Shown one piece after another: positions 1 through 8,899 of a DNA stretch of 22,749 bases (the stretch's first letter is position 1; every line of letters starts with the position of its first letter). The position numbers were made by a program, and so were the translations under genes. The stretch is from contig BEXV01000627.1 in assembly GCA_003118195.1 (NCBI GenBank), positions 1-22,749 of the forward strand. Reading direction: 5' to 3'. Under the pieces are notes generated by a model that saw nothing but the letters and a program-made list of their open reading frames with translations, had not been told where the DNA came from and did not search any database. The stretch comes from Hemicentrotus pulcherrimus. Taxonomy: Eukaryota; Echinodermata; Echinoidea; Camarodonta; Strongylocentrotidae.

Positions 1-555
1 GAACTGAGGAACTGTTTATTTTTTCGCACGCGGCATACTCGTACCGTTCTAGATTTAGGAAAATCAAGGTTGACGCATTTTCGATCGCTGATTGAGACGG
101 CGTGACGCATGCGCAGTGCCTTAAAATGACGTCACACGTTGCAGTCAAAACAATAAATTGCATATACAACCTTGTTGCAGACAATCGTTGGTTTGCCTAA
201 GTTGAGCTATGATCAAGCCTATATATTATGCTGATTGTACACAAATACTGTTTTCCCAATACAATACAAAACTTCATAAGTTTCATGAAGTACAGCGGTA
301 TAGGGTTATAAAAAATGTATCAAATTGCCAAGTCTAGAGAGGAAAACCAATGTTGAATAAACCTTGATAATAACAAAAAGTATGCGTGTCTGGGGTTGTA
401 TAACATTTCCCGGCTTCCTTCCTCATATTCTTCACCATAGTTTGGTTAGAAGGGTCTGATTTGGACACAGTCTTTTCAAAGGGCACTTCCTCATTTGAAT
501 AGTTTTCCCTTTTTAAAGAACCTGTTATATGACATTTTCTGGCATTTGCTGCATA
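1..555. other. Left flank, no gene recognised
   Basis: I see no convincing coding exon here on either strand. The first 140 bases are richer in CpG than the rest of the window and hold the CRE and NRF1-like sites listed separately. From about 140 to 555 the sequence is ordinary AT-rich DNA with stops in all frames. Confidence 0.5.
100..140. promoter_or_regulatory. Possible CpG-rich promoter patch: CRE plus NRF1-like site
   Basis: A perfect palindromic CRE, TGACGTCA, is at 127-134. Next to it an NRF1-like word, ACGCATGCGCA, spans 105-115, one mismatch from the usual GCGCATGCGC core. The surrounding 140 bases have several further CpGs in an otherwise CpG-poor window. CRE and NRF1 sites typically mark core promoters of housekeeping genes, so a start site near the left edge is possible. 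No exon was found on either side, so the role is inference. Confidence 0.35.
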
Positions 556-2013
556 TTAAAGGGATAGTTGAGTTCTGTTTTCGGACCGCAAATGCCTTCA
601 AAGTGCATGATTATTGTTCTTATTCTTATCTTTGACATTTCTAGTGCAATTTTAAAACCTACAATTGCTATGAATGTAATTTTGGACCCCGAAATGTGTG
701 AAATTTAGCCAATACGATAATGTCAATTCAGCTCCACTATCAACAAAATACGGTGGCCGTTAGTTTATTATCTAAAACTGGCTTTGCGTAATAATTATAA
801 CCAACACGAAAATGCCAACAAAAAAGCCAACATCGGCATTGGCTGAAATACGACGTAAAAGGCACTATTTCGTTTTTTCAACGGCTTTTTGAAAATATCT
901 AATATTTGTGATGGTATACAAGACTAGAAATCGTTATATTTATGGATATTTCAACCGTCTCTGAACCGATTTTAATCAAACAAAGATGATTTTGTCCCCC
1001 CCCCACTCAGGAGTCGGAATGACCGCATGCGTGTTGCCAATATGTCCGGTAAAGGGGTACGAGAATTTAAAAAAAAAAAAAGGGGGTGTATTTGACTTGT
1101 CACCCGGAGATTTCTTTAAAAAGGGTGTGTTTTCCCCTTTTTTCTCTCATCTCTTTGGTCTCCTGAGAAGCTATTCCGAATTTGTCTAAAACATGGTTAC
1201 GTAATGAACCTCATTCATGATTTTCTATTGATTGGTATAACATGGCCGTCAATAATAGACGAAATAGACGCGATGGCGGAGTGGCATTATACGTTTCCAC
1301 TTCATTGAACTACAAAGTAATATCCGAATTAAGTTACATGACAGATGCAGTTGAAACTTTATGCGTAGAAATTGTTGTTCCAACCAGGAGAATATACTGG
1401 TAGCAGTTGTTTATCGACCACCAAATTCACGTCACGACGATTTCATTACTTATTTACAGACAATAATATCTCAAATTATTTACAAGGCAGGTCTTCTTTT
1501 ATGATGTGAGACTTTAATATAAATATTTTGGATGAAAACCAGAATTTATTCTGCAATGAATTTCTGGACACGTTGTCCTCGCAATCCTTTATACCTCTCA
1601 TACATAAACCTACTCGAATAACAAAGCCAACAGCATGGCTTATAGATGGCTTTACAAATATACATGTTCAAGCTATTTCTGGTATCATAATCTCAGATAT
1701 TAGTGACCATTTCCCAATTTTAATATACTCACTTTCCTATCTTTTAATAATCTAAAAACACAGAATGGTCCTAGTCCAGGTTGTCGTAAGTCAACTGGTT
1801 TAAGTAAGTTCCTCTTTTCTCGTGCTATTTCCATTATATGTATCGTTTCATTGCATATTTGTTGTGATATAATTATTTTTGTATTATATTTTGCATGAGA
1901 AATAAAATCATTTGAAATCATGTTGTTTCAACTTTCACACTCAGTTTTTCATTATCTCATAACAATTATTTTGTGTAGCGCCCTCTGCAACAGAACTCAA
2001 CTTATCCCTTTAA
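556..2013. mobile_element. Possible TTAA-flanked DNA transposon remnant with terminal inverted repeats
   Basis: The left end (556-579) reads TTAAAGGGATAGTTGAGTTC followed by TGTT. The right end (1989-2013) is its reverse complement with a single one-base indel, giving 24/25 matched positions. Both ends start with TTAA, the target duplicated by piggyBac-type elements, and the arms then run AGGGATA. The interior encodes no transposase I can recognise but contains a degraded LINE endonuclease at 1182-1755, which would be nested. The pair could also be two separate repeat ends that happen to face each other. Confidence 0.45.
1182..1755 (+). pseudogene. Broken non-LTR retrotransposon (LINE) endonuclease fragment
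   Basis: Translations of successive frames give the ordered signature of the apurinic-type endonuclease of CR1/Jockey-like LINEs. LSKTWL (1182-1199) corresponds to the LSETWL motif. DGGVALYV starts at 1272. VAVVYRPPN starts at 1400 in another frame. M*DFNINIL (1504-1530) corresponds to MGDFNxxLL, with the glycine codon replaced by TGA. The block ends with KPTRIT, IDGFTN and ISDHFPI (about 1600-1722), which keeps the catalytic Asp-His pair. At least two frameshifts (near 1398 and between 1440 and 1500) and two stops show it is dead. No reverse transcriptase follows. The clade assignment is from motif memory only. Confidence 0.8.
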
Positions 2014-2765
2014 ACTTTATAACTGTGTCTGATTCACTGCTATCTGCCTTGAACCAACTTACTCACTGTTAGTATATATTGCACCACTATACCTATCAAT
2101 GTAAGACACAATATTTTTTGTGGTTAAGACGTTTTAAGATTTAAGTGTTTAAGATTCTAGATGTTATTGTTTATCCACAAAAGCTCTTTGTAAGTTTAGA
2201 GCTAAAGGTATATAGACCAGTTTTGGAAACGCCCCCTCTCAAAAATGAAATGGAAGCTCCTATTACCAATCATGTAAAAGGATATGTTTTGACAAATACG
2301 TGATGATACAAATTTTGCCTGGAAACTGCCTACTAATTAATATATTTGGTAAATTATTATATATATTACTATTAGGACTGGATAGATATCGCGTAGTCCC
2401 ACATCTTTCTGTGTACATTGCTTGTGACTTTACCAAGACTGGGCCAAATTTCTGCAGTACACAGTACACACCAATGCTAGATGATCGACCTTTTCTGATC
2501 GATTCTACAACATGCCTTTCACAATGCAATCGCATGGCCATAACTGGTCTATTACCTTCAAGTGCTCACTACTCCCATATTATATAGGCCTATATCAATT
2601 TATTATTGGCGTTCATAATGATCTATATCATGAGACAATTCAGACATTCCAGGTTTGATTCGGCTTGGTTTTATTTTCCGTAAACAAATTCAATTCAAAT
2701 ACATACAAGACTACGATTTACAAATATAAACCAAATCAAGATGTTGAAACGGCTTGAATGCTCTA
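2014..2765. other. Gene-poor stretch, nothing recognised
   Basis: Open frames of 92-95 codons on both strands around 2263-2587 overlap each other and lack splice signals or recognisable motifs, so I treat them as chance. The rest is AT-rich and unremarkable. Confidence 0.5.
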
Positions 2766-2795
2766 TTCAGAGCCATTGTTAAAAATGGCTCTGAA
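2766..2795. repeat. Perfect 12-bp-arm hairpin
   Basis: TTCAGAGCCATT (2766-2777) and its exact complement AATGGCTCTGAA (2784-2795) flank the 6-base loop gttaaa. No T-run follows and no gene ends here, so a terminator reading is not supported. The GAGCCA...TGGCTC core resembles the ends of the hairpin elements at 8841 and 12665, but the arms are shorter and the interior differs. Confidence 0.7.
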
Positions 2796-2897
2796 CTTCC
2801 TAGAGGTCCAGTAAAAGATAAATAAACATAAAAATAAAACACAATATTACTACAAAATTACATACGCACTTACATCCCCTCCCCCTCCCCGTTCACA

Positions 2898-3089
2898 CGT
2901 GTGTGTGTGTGTGTGTGTATTTGGGTTTTTACAGACGTGTATCAATCAGATATGATTATTTACGTCTGGGGACCGACTTTTAACGTCACCATCCGAAAGA
3001 CGTGACTCAGTTTCGAACCTGCGTCCTCGGCTGAATCAGTTTGTAACTTCCACTGTTATCTGGATTACAGGCGCACGCCACAACGCCTG
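2898..3089 (-). mobile_element. SINE copy 1 with 7SL-like head, internal pol III boxes and (CA)n tail
   Basis: Reading the minus strand, the element starts near 3089 with AGGCGTTGTGGCGTGCGCCT and continues GTAATCC. It has an A-box-like TGGCGTGCGCC and, 61 bases further on, a B box GGTTCGAAACT. Next comes a central block, CTTTCGGATGGTGACGTTAA, then a unique part ending AAAAACCCAAATA, and finally a (CA)n tail that appears as (GT)n on the plus strand at about 2899-2918. The 14986-15170 element is the same sequence in opposite orientation with only about three substitutions. I found no clear target-site duplication here. The central block resembles a domain shared by many invertebrate SINEs, from memory. 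Confidence 0.85.
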
Positions 3090-4619
3090 TAAAAATCTAT
3101 AGTTTTGTGTAATATACGTTCACTAACTTTGACTATTGATATTATTATCTTGAAACCTGATTCTATCCCCTGAAGATGAAATATCATCCAGCACTTCGCC
3201 TTGCTTCTAGGCAACAACAAAAAGGTCCCCCCCCCTAGCTTTCAAGATACTGTTTTCAAGTGAGCCTGCATGGGTAGAGATGAATCCAACTGCGGCAATC
3301 CATATCCTGTTCAATATGAAGAGCGAATGGTGATGGGGATCTGGATACCATTTTTTCCTATTGCTTGTCATAGTTTGTATTATTATTATTTTATATTGTA
3401 TTGGACCTCCATCATAGGTGTCAATTGAAGTCAAGAGTTGCCCCCCCCCCCCTTTAAAAAATATTAAAATCCTCGAACTGCTATGGCAAGGGATAGTCTG
3501 TACTGAATCAATCATATCGGCATTGAGATGAGACAAACACCCTTGCACTTGGACTCACTCAGAACCAGACTCTCTAGTACAACTGAAATAGATCTCGGTG
3601 TCATGAATGTTGAAGATTCCTCTGTAAATTGACCCTGCAATATTTTGACCTTTGATATGCTGAACTCACAATCTCCTGAGTTCATCTGCCTGTGGGATAC
3701 GTGCTGTATAGTATCAAGCTTAACAATCTTAAAATGGTTTGTTAACTAATGTGACAACATGATAGACCACTCATAAAACATGGACCCTAGGGTCCATGCA
3801 TAAACATACTGCCTCTGTGGTGGCAGGTCTAGGCATAAATCTAACTTTAGTAGTTTGCAAACAAAAACATTTGAGTTCAAAGCTTCTTTCTTTCCCGTTC
3901 CCTTTCTGAGAGGGGCTCCACAAAACAAAAACAGAAAGAAGTAGCTGGATGAGAAAGTTGTGCTTCATGGTATTCAAATAAATCTGAATGAGTATAAACT
4001 TGGTGTCATAAACAAGATATTTGTACAACAACCTGATGGATAATGCCATGTAATTTTGTTTCAAATTTAATGGAAACATCTAGATACTTTATCCGACAAA
4101 CATAAAGATACTTCACAAGACTTACACATGTCTGTCTCATCAATGATCTCAAAGATTTATGCAGGTGTTGTGTAGGCAACCATTGACAACCAAAACGAAT
4201 TGATCTCCCTTTTTTTACATCGTCAAACTAGCATTCTTTTTCACTAAATACTACATAATAATTTTAAAGGAAAGGACTATAACATTAGGTGAAGTTCAGA
4301 GGCTCAAATCAAGTCCCAAATATATATTTCTTCCCGTATAATAAATTATAGAGAGTAGGGTATCAGCAAACCTTTTGCCCACTTTTAAGAACATCTCATA
4401 AATCATCTAAATAAATTTTGAAATGGTTTCATTCACAAGAAAATTTAAATCAAATGTATATTACCAACTTTCCAAGATAGGAAAAGCAACCACTTAAACA
4501 AAAAAAAAATCAAATTCCAAAAATTTAATTCTCTTTGCTAAATTCCATTGGATGGCCAATTCTTAATTGTCTGCATAATGAAACCGTTCACGTGTTGTTA
4601 GGACTATAATGGCTGTTTT
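3090..4619. other. Gene-poor stretch with C-runs, no gene recognised
   Basis: Long C homopolymers occur at about 3227-3235 and 3440-3451. Minus-strand open frames of 60-113 codons at 3207-3548, 3746-3928 and 3771-4079 have low-complexity or unfamiliar products and no supporting splice sites. A 20-bp palindrome at 3779-3798 is listed separately. Confidence 0.5.
3779..3798. repeat. Perfect 20-bp palindrome
   Basis: CATGGACCCTAGGGTCCATG equals its own reverse complement with no spacer, so it can bind a symmetric dimer or form a cruciform. Nothing around it identifies a function. Confidence 0.8.
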
Positions 4620-4685
4620 GAATCACAAGGGCATTTAGTTAATTCCTCGTATTCTTGTAGTGTATGAGTTAACACATTGTGGCTC
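4620..4685. repeat. Hairpin element, copy 1 (imperfect)
   Basis: The left arm GAATCACAAGGGCATTT and the right arm TTAACACATTGTGGCTC pair imperfectly: CACAA with TTGTG, and GTTAATTC with GAGTTAAC, separated by bulges. Both arms align with those of the 8841-8899 and 12665-12717 elements. AAGGGCATT is shared exactly with the 8841 copy, and GTATGAGTTAACA closely matches TATATGAGTTAACA of the 12665 copy. It is therefore probably a diverged member of one dispersed family. Confidence 0.55.
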
Positions 4686-5642
4686 CGAATAAACTGTATA
4701 TCTTACATAACATGTCGAATGTGATACAAACGTTTTATTTTGGCAATGCACTCTTTATTTCTTTATTGATCAATGTGGACAAAGAGTTACAAAGTTAGCA
4801 TGTGAAGCGATTCAATGTTGACAGTAAGAGTTATGGTCTCATTCTGAGTTCTTCCTACATAAACAGACCATTGAACTTTCAATTTTGTCGAAAGTATGAT
4901 AATCAAAATCACATGACTCTGTTCCACTTATATTATTAATGGATACTAACAGACATTCCGTATAGGAGAAGAAGTCATCACATTTACAGATTATTCCCCA
5001 CAAAGTACATCAGTCGGCCACAGATGATGATTTGAAATTCACATTTACATCTTTATTTTTCTTCCTTCTTCTTTTAATATTGTTTTTATTACTAAACTGT
5101 TCGATATCTGGTTATTTCGAGTGCAGTAGTATGTCTATAATATAAAGTAAGACATTTAATCCACAATATTCAAGCAAGAAATTACATGGTATTTGGTGAC
5201 TTTGACTGATACACATGTAGTTTAGAAATCATTACAGATTATCATTTCAACCAAAGAGCTGTTGGGGTTCAACAACATTTACTGTCATCTTATATAACAA
5301 AATGCAAAAGCAACAAAACAAATAGGCCTCATAATGATTATTTTAAGGGGATACGACAAGCGGTATTAAAATATGGCTATAATCCAGAAGGAGCAGTAAC
5401 ATTGTCTTGAGTATAACTTGAAGCAAAGATATATCATCACTACGAATAGTTTGAAAATTCAGAAAAAGGAATATTTGGAGTAAATTGGGGATAAAAAGAA
5501 GTGGTAGATCTCAATTTATCAATTGTTATTTCAACTTTCAAAATTGATATCTTACTTATTCTTTGCCTATTTTATGAATCTTACAGTAATATAATTTAGT
5601 CCATTTTTTAAATCAAGTTGTGGCACAGGGGATTCACAAACA
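4686..5642. other. Gene-poor stretch, nothing recognised
   Basis: AT-rich DNA with short open frames only. No RNA gene, coding motif or long repeat was seen on either strand. Confidence 0.5.
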
Positions 5643-5797
5643 AAAAGGAAAAACAAAAAGAGAGTATATCAGAGAGAGAGAGAGAGAAAGAGAGACGAGA
5701 GAGAGAGAATATTAGAGAGAGAGAGAAAAAAAAAAAGGAAGAAAGAGAGACAGAGACATACAAACATAGACAGAGAGAGATAAAGATGGGGAGAAAG

Positions 5798-5833
<36 letters not shown>

Positions 5834-5870
5834 AAGAGAGAGATAGTGAGAGAAAGAGGGAGAGTGAAAA
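5643..5870 (+). repeat. Long purine tract, interrupted (GA)n microsatellite
   Basis: About 228 bases on the plus strand are almost pure purine, dominated by GAGA with A-runs and rare pyrimidine breaks (for example tatat near 5665, catac near 5757 and gatc near 5797). Open frames through it on both strands are low-complexity artefacts (Arg-Glu or Ser-Leu repeats). Such mirror-like purine tracts can form H-DNA triplexes; whether this one does is unknown. Confidence 0.9.
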
Positions 5871-6776
5871 CGGCAGCCATGCACATTTTTACAGGTACCT
5901 GTGGACTCTATGTTCAATATTCAAACCAAGATTAAAAGTGTGAAACTAACCCAACAAACAAGCACACATAATTATTAGGCCCACTTCAGCCTAAACATAA
6001 CAACAGACATAGCACTGATAGCAGACCTCTACAGGGGCCAACATATAGCTCCTCTCACTAATTCCAAACACTATTTTCAGAGTTGGGGAATCCCAAGTAG
6101 GCCCATGACTTTTGTAAACATTATCTTTCCAAAGAGTAATGTCTCTTTCATCTTTCTCTTGCTCTTTCACTCTCATCGAAAGTGTATTTAAAACTGTTTC
6201 ATGAAAATTACACCTTATAGTGACACTATCCCTTCAAAATTATTCTGGAATGAGAAGTGAATCTAGATCTAGTTCATAGATTGAACAATTAAATGGTTAC
6301 TCACAAAATAAAACGTGACTATTTCAACATTCATGTTAATTTTGACATACAACATCATCACAAAAGCGTAAAATTGTCTTCCGCAACCCAGTAAAATGGC
6401 CTCCAAATCAACCAAAATTTATATTTCAGGTTACTCTCTAATATTCTTTTCGATTTTCTGGAGTGTAAAATGTAGGCCTGTATTCGACAAAGAGTTGGTC
6501 ATTGCATAATACATTGCTATAACAGCAACTTCGGTGAAATCATTTCTCACAATATATTACATTATCCCTAGGCCTACCATCAACACTATCAAATGTGATC
6601 TGTCTACTTATCAGCAGATTTTCGGACGATGTCACGACTTGGAAGCTAACATGTGTTGTTTTTCGCAACATAACATTCTATGCTGCACTGATTATGTATT
6701 CAGATAAAGAGGAAGTATACTATAACAGAGAAGAAAAAAAAACTTTAAACAAAAGATGTATAGAATGTAAACTTAC
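5871..6776. other. Gene-poor stretch; intron or flank of the candidate gene to its right
   Basis: If the exon at 6777-6923 is real, this would be its first intron, read on the minus strand. I did not find a convincing second exon in matching phase. The 61-codon minus-strand frame at 5991-6176 has no clear acceptor. Confidence 0.4.
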
Positions 6777-6923
6777 TGCTTGTTGACAAGGGCTACTGCA
6801 TGTCAGTCCCCCAGAGCTTGCTTCAGATTTAAGCAAAATAACAGTAAATATAATGCCTACTAGAGTAGGGAGAGATAGTGTGTTCCTAAACATCTTTGCC
6901 TGTATGATAAGGTTTTCGCTCAT
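6777..6923 (-). CDS. Candidate first coding exon of a secreted or membrane protein, family unknown
   Basis: From the ATG at 6921-6923 the minus strand encodes exactly 49 codons and then meets a strong 5' splice site, GTAAGTTT, at 6776 downward, so the exon ends in phase 0. The peptide begins MSENLIIQAKMFRN, continues with a hydrophobic stretch of about 17 residues (TLSLPTLVGIIFTVILL), then small residues EASSGG suited to signal peptidase cleavage, and then LTCSSPCQQA with two cysteines. A second Met at residue 11 is an alternative start. A TATA-like box lies 160 bases upstream in a stretch with more CpG than its surroundings. I do not recognise the family and no downstream exon was identified. 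Signal anchor instead of signal peptide is possible. All function is inference. Confidence 0.45.
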
Positions 6924-7082
6924 CAAGAGTATACCGTGTTAGTGGCCCTCTGAAAGCTCAACATGGTACCGTTACCTGTGCGTGTCTGTGTGTGCACCGG
7001 GTAATTGACATCTGGAGGCGGAGCACGTACGTGATTTATGGGGGATTATGGTCGATCGGGAAAAACTTTTCCAAGAATGGGA

Positions 7083-7089
7083 ATATATA
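7083..7089 (-). promoter_or_regulatory. Possible TATA box for the 6777-6923 exon
   Basis: On the minus strand GGGTATATATTCCC places TATATAT at 7089-7083, about 160 bases upstream of the candidate ATG. A start about 30 bases downstream (near 7055) would leave a 5' UTR of about 130 bases. The palindromic CACGTACGTG at 7024-7033 and several CpGs lie between. This depends on the candidate exon being real. Confidence 0.35.
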
Positions 7090-7090
7090 C

Positions 7091-7681
7091 CCGGACTCTG
7101 AAGTAGTATGCTAGATTACTAGATTTATACGCTGTTTACAATGAATCGGGGTGGTATGCGGTACGTACTGACCCGGGAAACTATAGTTCTGGCATCATTA
7201 TAGGTACACAAAAGGGGAAAGAAATAAAAAGGAAGTTTGGATGGCCCATCGAAAGTTATAGAACTATAAAAAGCACGTGATAAATAGGATTATTACTGTT
7301 TTTAATGAGTTAGACATGATTACTCATTTTGGAAAAGTACAAGAAATGCAATTTTATAGAAAAGAAAATATTAAATAATGATTTGAATTTCTGAATGCAC
7401 GATGTACACAGTGAAGATAAGTATAAACGATATAACAGAAAAATTAACATTTTAAACGGTTCGACGAGTGACAACATTAATTTTTGTTTTTAAATTTAGA
7501 ATTAAAGTTGTTTAACATGCTGGTCCCAATGGATCTACTTGATTTCACTTTAAAGAGTAAAGCTGTAAACTTAAACGTCTTACTCTTTAGTTATATCCAT
7601 AATCATGAATATTCGACAAACTTTCCACAAGCGCGTTATTCCCTTTCGAGACTCCCGAAAATGTAATTCATGTAACTTGCT
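7091..7681. other. Spacer, no gene recognised
   Basis: AT-rich. A 60-codon plus-strand frame at 7484-7666 lacks a recognisable product and splice context. No repeat family was recognised. Confidence 0.45.
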
Positions 7682-7855
7682 CTACGATTGAAGATAGAGA
7701 AACCACTTTAATGCATCAATAATCTTGTCATAATGATTGTTTCTGGGTGGAAGTTCATGTTTATGCCTTTTCTCCTCATGTTGCTCATTTCTCTCAACTT
7801 TCTTTTTAACAAATCTAATAATTTCCTGTCGCATTTCCTGATTTTTTATTACTAT
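7682..7855 (-). CDS. Weak candidate terminal coding exon, unknown product
   Basis: On the minus strand a good 3' splice site, TTTTATTTCCCCCAG, ends at 7856. It is followed in phase 0 by 57 sense codons and a TAG stop at 7682-7684. The other two frames close quickly. The peptide is strongly charged and helix-prone: NQEMRQEIIRFVKKKVERNE is followed by a His/Lys/Glu-rich stretch, then NHYDKIIDALKWFLYLQS. I do not recognise it. A possible donor at about 7930 on the same strand (GGTTGTAAGTTG) would leave an intron of only about 75 bases, and the frame upstream of it hits a TAA at once. No upstream exon is therefore secure. It may be a chance open frame. Confidence 0.25.
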   Translation of the reverse strand: MVIKNQEMRQEIIRFVKKKVERNEQHEEKRHKHELPPRNNHYDKIIDALKWFLYLQS

Positions 7856-8840
7856 CTGGGGGAAATAAAATTAAGAGGAAGTTGGTCCGTTTTGTTAATT
7901 CCTTGACCATGATTCTTCGAAATCAACTTACAACCACGGACGCTTATACTCAAAAAGTCGATAGCATAGTATTATAGATCATCTCAAAAGAGGAAACCTT
8001 CCCCAAGTCATACATTTTTTAGTCATGTTGTGGTTTAAAAGAAATGAGAAACACATCCGGCATTACCTCACAGTGACATTACAAATTCAGCCAATTAGAT
8101 CGGAAGTGCCTATATAAATTACAAATTTACAATAGTAATTACAACTTTCAACAATTCTTTTTTTTATATTTTTTGTCTGATTTAGTTCAAACTTTGCCGT
8201 CTATTTTTGTTGGCTTTATTTTAGAGTGGTTGGGTTTTGCTTTAATCCAAATACATGTATTTGTTATCCGAAGGCTTGCGACCACGAAGCAATAACAGAA
8301 AAACACACACATACAAAAGCGATACAACATTGTATAACCTCTCAACACACAAATATTCAACATAATTCGAACATAATCAACCATTGCAAGTAACTTCTAG
8401 ATAATTAAGTTAATCATTGAAAATATATGACCACTACTATATAACACTTCAATTACTGATAAGAACGTCATTAAACAGCAAAAAAATCACAAGAATACTT
8501 TTATTTTCTGTCATACTCAGACATGTATAAGTAAGATTTATTAGCAAACAGGACAAAATCTGCCTCTCGATCGCAGTTTCCATACACAAAACTGAAAATA
8601 TACATCTTCTGCTGTTGCAATGTCAAGCCAAGGGCCAGGGTAATGTCTTCTTTTCTTTGTTACTTTGAATTCTGTAGATGAACACAGCAGTACAAGTATG
8701 CAGTAATGAAGAGAAAGGAGTTTGCATGGAGAACCATTTCATGACTACATTTTCAAACATCAAAGTCAATATTAACGTTTGAAAGGAGTAATGATACCTT
8801 TTTGATTACACAGGGTTTCAAAACAATATATCATCCAATT
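7856..8840. other. Gene-poor stretch, nothing secure
   Basis: AT-rich with scattered short open frames. A minus-strand frame at about 8501-8662 reads smoothly for roughly 52 codons but has no acceptor and no family resemblance, so it is not called. Confidence 0.4.
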
Positions 8841-8899
8841 AGAGCCATAAGGGCATTAATTCATATACTTGTATACAGATTTAATGCCCTTCAAGCTCT
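8841..8899. repeat. Hairpin element, copy 2 (59 bases, nested stems)
   Basis: AGAGC (8841-8845) pairs with GCTCT (8895-8899). After a 3x3 internal loop, AAGGGCATTAA (8849-8859) pairs perfectly with TTAATGCCCTT (8881-8891). Inside, TATAC (8864-8868) pairs with GTATA (8871-8875). This gives 21 pairs in a compact foldback. The left arm GAGCCATAAGGGCATTA matches GAGCCAGAAGGGTGTTA at 12666. No target-site duplication is obvious. Confidence 0.75.

Noticed and set aside
5608..5935. Open frames on both strands over the purine tract
   Set aside because: Low-complexity Arg/Glu and Ser/Leu translations of a GA microsatellite.
6215..6245. Second end of a TTAA transposon (CACTATCCCTTCAAAAT)
   Set aside because: Only a short partial match to the AGGGATA terminus and no partner end was found.
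8501..8662. Minus-strand frame of about 52 codons (contains GLTLQQQKMYIFSFVYGNCD)
   Set aside because: It reads smoothly, but a stop precedes it with no good acceptor between, and no family is recognised.
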